DNA of 64,000 bases, from positions 109,418 to 173,417 of the forward strand of contig NZ_WBIR01000008.1 of assembly GCF_009749395.1 (NCBI RefSeq). Direction: 5' to 3'. This DNA comes from Agromyces salentinus (GTDB lineage: Bacteria; Actinomycetota; Actinomycetes; Actinomycetales; Microbacteriaceae). The translations under genes were made by a program, and so were the position numbers. The notes beneath the pieces are model-generated. The model was not told the origin of the DNA and searched no databases. It saw only the letters and a program-made list of their open reading frames with translations. Every line of letters begins with the position of its first letter. Within the stretch, counting starts at the first letter, position 1. Below, one piece after another: positions 59,863 to 64,000 of the stretch.

Positions 59863-61155
59863 TCAGAACGTGTAGCCGCCGTTCTGCTCGATGTCACGAT
59901 CGATGTCCGAGACCGCCTTGTCGAGGATGGCCTGCGGGTCGCCGCCGGACAGGATGTCCTGCGTGGCCTTCTGGAACACCGAGGAGATGAACGGGTACGC
60001 GGCCGTCTCGGGGCGCACGACGGCGAACTGGTTCGCGAGTTCGAGGTAGATGCGGCTGTCGCCACCCTCGGCGAACGCCGGGATCTCCTCGGCTGCGTCG
60101 AGCGTCGCGGGAATGAGGCCGGTGGCTTCGCCGTACTCCACGAAGTACTTCGTGTCGTGGGCGAACTCGAGGTAGGCGCGGGCGCCGTCGACCTCGTCGC
60201 AGCCGGTCGTGAGCCCCCACTGCCAGGAGCCGGCACCGATCTTGGGGCCGTCGCCGAAGTTGGGCGGCGGCAGCACGACGGCGTCGTCGAACGCATCGCG
60301 AACCGTGGCGTCGGCCCAGTTGCCGGTGTACAGGATGCCGCTGGTCCCGTTGACGAAGTCGGCCGTGGCGTCCTCCCCGGAGGTCTGCGCCATGTAGCCG
60401 CTGTCGACGAGTCCACGGAACCACTGGGCCCACTCGAGCGCTTCCGGCCCGTTGAGGGCGCCGTCCGCGGTCTCGAAGGTCGAGCGGTCGATCAGGTCGC
60501 CGCCGAAGCTCTGGAGGAGGGGCGAGTAGGCGTAGGGGATCCACTCGCCTCCGCCGCCGGTGCCGAAGTCCACGGCCTGGTCGTACCGGCCGAGACCGTC
60601 GATCTTGGCGAGCGCCTCGTCGAACTCGTCGCCGGTCCAGGGGTCGTCGACCGTGGGGATCCGGACTCCGGCGTCGTTGAGCGTGGATTCCCGGCTGAAC
60701 ATCGCCAGGGCGACGTCGAAGAAGCCGTACGCGTAGACCTCGTCGTCGATGACGCCGAGCGTGCCCGGAAGTTGTCCGTCGTACGTCTCCTCAGGCAGTC
60801 CGAGGGGCTGGATGTACCCCGCCCAGGCCCAGTTGGCGACGTTCGGTCCATCGATGTCGACGATGCACGGCAGGTCGCCCGCCGTCGCCGCAGCGACGAC
60901 CGCGTCGTTGTAGGCATCCTGCGGGAAGTCGGTGACCTCGACCGTGTACTCGTCCTGACTCGCGTTGAAGTCCTCGACGATCGTGGTGATGACCCCCAGT
61001 TCGGCCTCATTGCCGCCGGCATGAGTCCACAACTCGATGGTGCTGCTGCTTCCGGCACCATCGCCGGATCCTCCGCCTGCGACGCAACCTGCGGTTGCGG
61101 CGACGGCGAGGGTCGCTAGGCTGGCCGCAACGATGCGACCGATTTTTCGGGACAC
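59863..61155 (-). CDS. Sugar-binding lipoprotein of an ABC importer
   Basis: The product is 430 aa from a GTG at 61155, chosen because AAGGAG lies exactly 6 nt upstream; the ATG at 61170 has no ribosome site. The signal ends in a lipobox AATAGC. IELWTHAGGNEAELGVITTI, DLPCIVDIDGPNVANWAWAGYI and GILYTGNWADATVRDAFDD follow the CUT1 binding-protein layout. It should bind the sugar later cleaved by the GH32/43/68-like enzyme. The hairpin at 59809 follows. Confidence 0.92.
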   Translation of the reverse strand: MSRKIGRIVAASLATLAVAATAGCVAGGGSGDGAGSSSTIELWTHAGGNEAELGVITTIVEDFNASQDEYTVEVTDFPQDAYNDAVVAAATAGDLPCIVDIDGPNVANWAWAGYIQPLGLPEETYDGQLPGTLGVIDDEVYAYGFFDVALAMFSRESTLNDAGVRIPTVDDPWTGDEFDEALAKIDGLGRYDQAVDFGTGGGGEWIPYAYSPLLQSFGGDLIDRSTFETADGALNGPEALEWAQWFRGLVDSGYMAQTSGEDATADFVNGTSGILYTGNWADATVRDAFDDAVVLPPPNFGDGPKIGAGSWQWGLTTGCDEVDGARAYLEFAHDTKYFVEYGEATGLIPATLDAAEEIPAFAEGGDSRIYLELANQFAVVRPETAAYPFISSVFQKATQDILSGGDPQAILDKAVSDIDRDIEQNGGYTF

Positions 61156-61204
61156 AGAACTCTCCTTCATCGGGTGGTGATGGTTCTTCGGTTTCATCGA
61201 CCGA

Positions 61205-62290
61205 TCAGGCGTTGCCGCGCCTGTCGACCGGTTGGTGCCGCCCACCCAGGTCTGAACCCTGGGCGGGCGGCGCTACCGAGGCCCGGTGTATGACCGGCCC
61301 CCGGATGCTCGTGGTCGGGGCGAGGGCAGGCCTCTGCTCCGAGGAGATCTGGTGGAACAGCTCCTTCGCGGCCCAGACCCCCATCTCGTAATGCGGCAGC
61401 TCCACCGTCGTGAGCCCTGGATGGAGCCCGTCTGCGATGAAGTCCTGGTTGTCGAACCCGACGATCGAGACGTCGCGCGGCACGTGCAGGTCGAGTTCTG
61501 CGGCTGCGCGGTACACCCCCATCGCCATTCGGTCGTTGAAGCAGAAGATCCCGCTCGGCCTATCGGCCGCGTCGTCGAGGAGCAGCCGCGCCGCCTCGTA
61601 GCCTCCCGCCGGGTCGGCCTCGGCCGTCACCACTCGGAGGTCCTCCTGCGCCAGCCCCCAGGCCGCGGCGCGCCGGCGGAATCCCTCCTCGCGGCCGAAC
61701 GCGGCCGGGATCTCGTCCACGTCGTTGATGAAGGCCAAGCGCCGGTGCCCGGCGGAGAGCAGGACCTCCGCGGCGTCCTCACCGCCGGCAGCCTCATCCG
61801 GAACGGCCCACGCCACGCTGCGATCGGCGCATGACGCGTTGATCAGCACGGTGGGGATGTTCGCGAGCTTGGCCGGCAACTCCACGGGACGGTGGTACAT
61901 CGCCGCGTACAGGATGCCGTCGACCTGCCGACGCAGGAGCGCTTCGATCTCGCGATCCTCGGTCTCCCGTTCGTAGCCGGTGTTGACGACGAAGACGACC
62001 GAGTCATGGGAGGTCGCCACGTCCTGGGCGCCGAGGATGATCTTGCCGGCGAACGGCGTCGTGGCGATCTCGTCGCCCACCAGGCCGATGGTGTGCGATC
62101 GCTGGGTCCGGAGGCTCTGCGCCAGCATGTTCGGCGTGTATCCGAGGCGTGCTGCCTCGGCCAGCACCCGCTCGCGGGTGTGGGGGTGGATGCGCTTGCC
62201 CGGCACGTGGTTCAGGACATGGGACACCGTCGTGATCGAGACGCCGGCTGCCGCCGCGACCTGCTTGATCGTCACCTTGTCCTGCGCCAT
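61205..62290 (-). CDS. LacI family transcriptional regulator
   Basis: The product is 361 aa, starting MAQDKVTIKQVAAAAGVSIT. The HTH (TIKQVAAAAGVSITTVSHVL) and hinge (LGYTPNMLAQSL) are standard. The ligand domain has TIGLVGDEIATTPFAGKI, and FCFNDRMAMGVYRAAAEL and VSIVGFDNQDFIADGLHPGL, the periplasmic-binding-protein fold. The region just before the stop contains a strong G/C hairpin (GCCGCCCACCCAGG type). It is the first gene of the sugar operon and has an operator over its own promoter, so it likely represses the whole operon until the sugar binds. Confidence 0.94.
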   Translation of the reverse strand: MAQDKVTIKQVAAAAGVSITTVSHVLNHVPGKRIHPHTRERVLAEAARLGYTPNMLAQSLRTQRSHTIGLVGDEIATTPFAGKIILGAQDVATSHDSVVFVVNTGYERETEDREIEALLRRQVDGILYAAMYHRPVELPAKLANIPTVLINASCADRSVAWAVPDEAAGGEDAAEVLLSAGHRRLAFINDVDEIPAAFGREEGFRRRAAAWGLAQEDLRVVTAEADPAGGYEAARLLLDDAADRPSGIFCFNDRMAMGVYRAAAELDLHVPRDVSIVGFDNQDFIADGLHPGLTTVELPHYEMGVWAAKELFHQISSEQRPALAPTTSIRGPVIHRASVAPPAQGSDLGGRHQPVDRRGNA

Positions 62291-62299
62291 TGCTTGCCC

Positions 62300-62345
62300 A
62301 ATCGTTTTGTCAGCTCAGTATGCGAGGTCGGATCCCGTCCGTCAA
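62300..62345 (-). promoter_or_regulatory. Promoter and LacI operator of the sugar operon
   Basis: On the minus strand TTGACG (62345-62340) and CATACT (62322-62317) are 17 bp apart. AATCGTTT (62300-62307), with the central CG and AA/TT ends of LacI-family operators, covers the region just after the predicted start of transcription. Confidence 0.75.
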
Positions 62346-62435
62346 GCGACGGCACCGGATCGCGGCGATCGTTACGGCGCCGTGATCTCGGTCCGGTGTC
62401 CGCTGCGACGGCACGAACCCCCGCCCACGCGGAGA

Positions 62436-62476
62436 CGGCGGATGCCCCGGACCTGGTCGGCCCGGGGCATCCGCCG
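62436..62476 (-). terminator. GGATGCC-type terminator of the binding-protein gene
   Basis: CGGCGGATGCCCCGG pairs perfectly with CCGGGGCATCCGCCG (15 bp) around an 11-nt loop, 15 nt after the stop codon at 62491. It also separates this gene from the LacI promoter. Confidence 0.85.
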
Positions 62477-62490
62477 CCCTCCTGCTCGGG

Positions 62491-63804
62491 CTACGACGTG
62501 GGGAGGCCGTCGTTCTCGAGCGGCACGGCGTCGCCGTCGTACGCCTCGACGCCGCCGGACCCGTCGCTGACGTAGGTCACGCCGATGAAGTCCTGCACGC
62601 CGGCGACCACCTCGGTGATCGAGACGCCCTTGTAGGCGGCGTGGCTGTCCTCGCCGAACGAGAGCGGCACGAGGCCGTTGCCGACGAGGTCGCCCGACGT
62701 GATCGCGTCGACGATGCCCTGCCTGGTGGGGTCCTCCCCCGCCTTCGCGAGGGCCTCGGCGAAGAGGTAGCCGACCGACATCCCGAACACGGTGTTGCCG
62801 TCGAAGGGGGCGCCGTCGTTGTACTCGTCGTTGATCTGGCGGAACAGGTCGTCCCATTCGTTGCCCGGCGCGTACGGGAGGTAGTTCGTGGTCACGAAGC
62901 CCTCGAGCAGGGCCGGGGCGGCATCGCCGAGGAATCCGGCCAGGGTCGCGTAGTCGCCGCCCGACGACGAGGACATCCACTGCGCCTGGTAGCCGAGCTT
63001 CGCGGCCGTGCCGATCGCGAGGGCCGTGAAGCCGTTGACCGTGGCGAGCATGTTGACCTCGCAGCCGGCCGCCTGCATGGCGCCGATCTGCGCGACCACG
63101 TCCTGGTTGGAGACCGAGTACCGCTGCACGCTCGCGAGCGACCCCTCGCCGAGCACGTTCTCGAGGCCCTCGATGAACTCGTCCCCGAAGTCGTCGTCCT
63201 GGCCGAGCACGCAGACCGCCTTGCCCGCGAACTCGTCCTCGGCGTACTGGGCGAGCGCCTCGGCCTCCGTGACGTAGTCGGCGTTGAACCCGAAGGTCCA
63301 GGGGTACTCCTCCGGCTGGTTCCAGCTCGTCGAGCCGGACGCCACGAACAGGTCGGGCACCTCGTTCTGGTTGAGGTAGTCGAGCACCGACGTGTGCGTC
63401 GGCGTGCCGAGCCCGTTCAGGATCGCGAAGACCTCGTCGTCCTGCACGAGCTCGCGCACGACGGTCTGCGTGTTCGCGGGGTTGTAGCCGTCGTCCTTCA
63501 CGAGGTACTCGATCTCGCGGCCGTTCACCCCGCCGTTCTCGTTGAGGTACGCGAAGTACGCCGTGGTCGCGGCCGAGATCGAGGAGTAGCCGGCGGCGGC
63601 TGGGCCGGTCAGTGGCTGGTGCGTGCCGATCGTCACGGTGTCGTCGGTGACGCCGGGCGCCGCCTCGGCGGGATCGCCGCCGGCGCTCGGGGTGCTGCAC
63701 GCGCTCATCGCGACGAGCAGGGCGGATGCGGCCGCGATCGCGGCGACGGTGCGCGTCGGTGCGCTGCGCGTCGCGGCGGCGGTGCGCTGCGGTTCCTGGG
63801 ACAT
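62491..63804 (-). CDS. Branched-chain-amino-acid-type ABC substrate-binding lipoprotein
   Basis: The product is 437 aa from the ATG at 63804 (AGAGG 8 nt upstream; a GTG at 63813 has no site). The signal peptide ends in the lipobox MSAC. VTIGTHQPLTGPAAAGYSS and EYLVKDDGYNPANTQTVVREL are typical of type-I periplasmic LivJ/amide-binding proteins, as are FGFNADYVTEAEALA and VLGQDDDFGDEF. It binds a small amino acid, amide or related solute for import. It is the last gene of an operon whose upstream member is cut off at the window edge. Confidence 0.93.
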   Translation of the reverse strand: MSQEPQRTAAATRSAPTRTVAAIAAASALLVAMSACSTPSAGGDPAEAAPGVTDDTVTIGTHQPLTGPAAAGYSSISAATTAYFAYLNENGGVNGREIEYLVKDDGYNPANTQTVVRELVQDDEVFAILNGLGTPTHTSVLDYLNQNEVPDLFVASGSTSWNQPEEYPWTFGFNADYVTEAEALAQYAEDEFAGKAVCVLGQDDDFGDEFIEGLENVLGEGSLASVQRYSVSNQDVVAQIGAMQAAGCEVNMLATVNGFTALAIGTAAKLGYQAQWMSSSSGGDYATLAGFLGDAAPALLEGFVTTNYLPYAPGNEWDDLFRQINDEYNDGAPFDGNTVFGMSVGYLFAEALAKAGEDPTRQGIVDAITSGDLVGNGLVPLSFGEDSHAAYKGVSITEVVAGVQDFIGVTYVSDGSGGVEAYDGDAVPLENDGLPTS

Positions 63805-63809
63805 GGTGG

Positions 63810-64000
63810 TCACCTCTCTGTTGTGGTGGGGATGGATGCTGCTGCTGGGCTGGTGCGAGGTTCCGGGTCGGATGCCGCGGGGTCGGGCTCGGGGGCCCGC
63901 TCGGGCTCGTGGGTCGCGTCGTGCGCGACGTCGGGCGTCGGCGCCGCGGGCGTCGGCGCCGCGGGCGTCGGCGCGTCCGGCGTCGGCGCGTCCGGCGTCG
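63810..64000 (-). CDS. C-terminal tail of an upstream gene (likely ABC transporter component)
   Basis: A minus-strand frame is open from the window end to a TGA at 63812-63810 that lies 5 nt before the ATG of the binding protein. The 62 residues are a Pro/Thr/Ala-rich tail (repeats of TPDAP and TPAAP, then HEPERAPEPDPAASDP) ending SIPTTTER. Its upstream position fits a LivH/LivM/LivF-type ABC subunit with a disordered tail, but no domain is visible, so the identity is guesswork. Confidence 0.5.
   Translation of the reverse strand, partial: TPDAPTPDAPTPAAPTPAAPTPDVAHDATHEPERAPEPDPAASDPEPRTSPAAASIPTTTER
63941..64000. repeat. 15-bp tandem repeat at the window edge
   Basis: Units of 15 bp (GGCGTCGGCGCCGCG and GGCGTCGGCGCGTCC variants) run head to tail to the end of the window, coding the TPAAP/TPDAP repeats on the minus strand. 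The array may continue beyond base 64000. Confidence 0.85.

Overview
The window is about 64 kb of very GC-rich actinobacterial chromosome. The codon use, the cell-wall and sugar ABC gene families, the many overlapping ATGA/GTGA gene junctions and the constant recurrence of GGATGCC/GGCATCC fit a Microbacteriaceae member (Agromyces/Microbacterium-like). That family assignment is inference, and the genus cannot be fixed from the sequence alone. I see no rRNA, tRNA, CRISPR array, integrase, transposase or phage gene.

Layout. 1-594: start of a DEAD/DEAH-box helicase cut by the window edge. 1-15 kb: mostly single-gene housekeeping and accessory functions: a membrane-embedded alpha/beta hydrolase, a DUF1353 protein, an AEC transporter, an Ala-rich anchored protein, aldo/keto reductase, PhzF, an ArsR-SRPBCC-VOC operon, and a MarR regulator divergent from an MFS / aldo-keto reductase / DJ-1 operon. 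15-24 kb: two cold-shock proteins, a fatty acid desaturase with no obvious start codon, a UdgX-type uracil-DNA binding protein, SDR, VanZ, TauE/SafE, TM2 and DUF1905 proteins, a secreted protein / lipoprotein pair, and a small zinc ribbon. 24-33.5 kb: a cell-wall amino-sugar salvage locus (ABC binding protein, two permeases, NagZ, AnmK, MurQ and an RpiR regulator) with a divergent GlcNAc-kinase-like gene. 33.5-40 kb: an AidB-like acyl-CoA dehydrogenase, a NUDIX protein and a heterodimeric ABC exporter. 40-54 kb: an acyl-CoA/hydroxy-acid catabolic region with a serine hydrolase, ADH-FabG-MaoC, BAAT-like lipoprotein, thiolase, two acyl-CoA dehydrogenases, TetR, thioesterase, aminoglycoside-phosphotransferase-like kinase and acyl-CoA ligase. 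54-57 kb: a MerR/SDR pair and an Asp/Glu racemase. 57-62.3 kb: a LacI-controlled sugar ABC operon ending in an intracellular GH32/43/68-like hydrolase. 62.4-64 kb: a branched-chain-amino-acid-type binding protein and the tail of the gene before it.

Themes. (1) Two distant promoters, of the ADH operon and the kinase/ACAD/ligase operon, carry the same palindrome CATACCG-N6-CGGTATG over a TATGCT -10 box. This links them in one regulon that resembles known gamma-hydroxy-acid (levulinate-type) catabolism. (2) NagZ, AnmK, MurQ and a GlcNAc-kinase-like protein form a complete predicted route from imported muropeptide sugars to GlcNAc-6-P. (3) Intergenic hairpins with GGATGCC/GGCATCC arms sit directly after stop codons at seven places, and the same word is favoured inside genes. 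(4) About ten genes have a TANNNT-like -10 box 6-7 nt before the start codon, implying leaderless mRNAs. (5) Short tandem repeats (15-36 bp units) are common at gene ends and inside low-complexity protein segments.
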